Source: Euzebya sp. (GTDB lineage: Bacteria; Actinomycetota; Nitriliruptoria; Euzebyales; Euzebyaceae). From it: DNA of 62,029 nucleotides. The stretch covers positions 1 to 62,029 of the forward strand of contig NZ_CAXQBR010000002.1 of assembly GCF_964222135.1 (NCBI RefSeq), read 5' to 3'. The notes beneath the pieces are model-generated. The model saw only the letters and a list, made by a program, of their open reading frames with translations. It ran no database searches and was not told the DNA's origin. Made by a program: the position numbers and the translations under genes. Positions 61,989 to 62,029 of this stretch are shown here, in pieces; the first letter of the stretch is position 1; each line of letters starts with the position of its first letter.

Positions 61989-62029
61989 AGATCGGAAGAG
62001 CACACGTCTGAACTCCAGTCACAGCATAC
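61989..62029. other. Illumina adapter sequence at contig end
   Basis: From AGATCGGAAGAGCACACGTC (61989-62008) to CAGTCAC at 62022 this is the TruSeq read 1 (3') adapter, and the last seven bases, AGCATAC, are in the place of the sample index. It is not genomic. The biological sequence ends at about 61988, 18 bases after the esterase stop. Confidence 0.98.

Overview
The window is GC-rich (about 70 percent by eye) bacterial DNA with dense, often overlapping genes, frequent GTG starts and actinobacterial gene families: LuxR and WHG-type TetR regulators, a CGNR zinc-finger regulator, an ECF41 sigma factor, an F420/deazaflavin-type reductase and DUF1707. A secreted S8 protease carrying C-terminal cell-wall-binding (CWB2-like) repeats suggests a deep-branching actinobacterium such as the Nitriliruptoria/Euzebya group. 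That placement is inference. The piece looks like a whole short-read contig: the first gene runs off the left edge, and the right edge ends in an Illumina adapter sequence, which is not biological.

Left third (1-21.2 kb): a defence island. On the minus strand, one overlapping operon encodes a RecD C-terminal fragment, an unrecognised 461-residue protein, a BrxF-like protein without a visible P-loop, a BrxC/PglY-like ATPase, a Zn-ribbon adenine methyltransferase (PglXI-like) and a SNF2 helicase (BrxHII-like) cut by the edge. This is the gene order of BREX type 3; pglZ and brxA would lie outside the window. Next come a DUF3825 protein of lower GC, a PD-(D/E)XK protein, a DUF6308 protein, a DnaB-like protein that has lost its Walker A, an SMC/RecF-like ATPase overlapping a small possibly HEPN-like partner, a Zn-ribbon protein, a DUF4268 nuclease-like protein and a NERD-helicase. 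A small coiled-coil gene with 7-residue repeats occurs twice, 4.1 kb apart, with its upstream region duplicated too.

Middle (21-37 kb): queuosine salvage (Qng1 family) divergent from a PfkB kinase; a CPBP protease; an exopolysaccharide sugar transferase; a DrrAB-type ABC exporter whose ATPase has lost its Walker A end exactly where a TetR gene begins; a HEPN/MNT toxin-antitoxin pair; a TetR gene with paired 15-bp palindromic operators; and an NAD cluster: an NrtR-like regulator divergent from pnuC-nadR and a fusion of an ADP-ribosylglycohydrolase with a dual-specificity phosphatase.

Right part (37-62 kb): mostly metabolic and regulatory genes. These include three Uma2-family genes, an FAD monooxygenase, a LuxR regulator, a quinone-reductase/deazaflavin pair, an aldo/keto reductase, a CMD-SigJ (ECF41) operon with a recognisable promoter, a cyclase followed by a ThDP enzyme, a 51-bp minisatellite, a dienelactone hydrolase, the S8/CWB2 protease, a nitroreductase, phosphoglucomutase, an EamA transporter, a large TPM-like membrane protein and an esterase broken by a microhomology deletion. 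No rRNA, tRNA or CRISPR array was recognised. The truncated ABC ATPase, the damaged esterase and the adapter together suggest that some junctions may be assembly or library artefacts.
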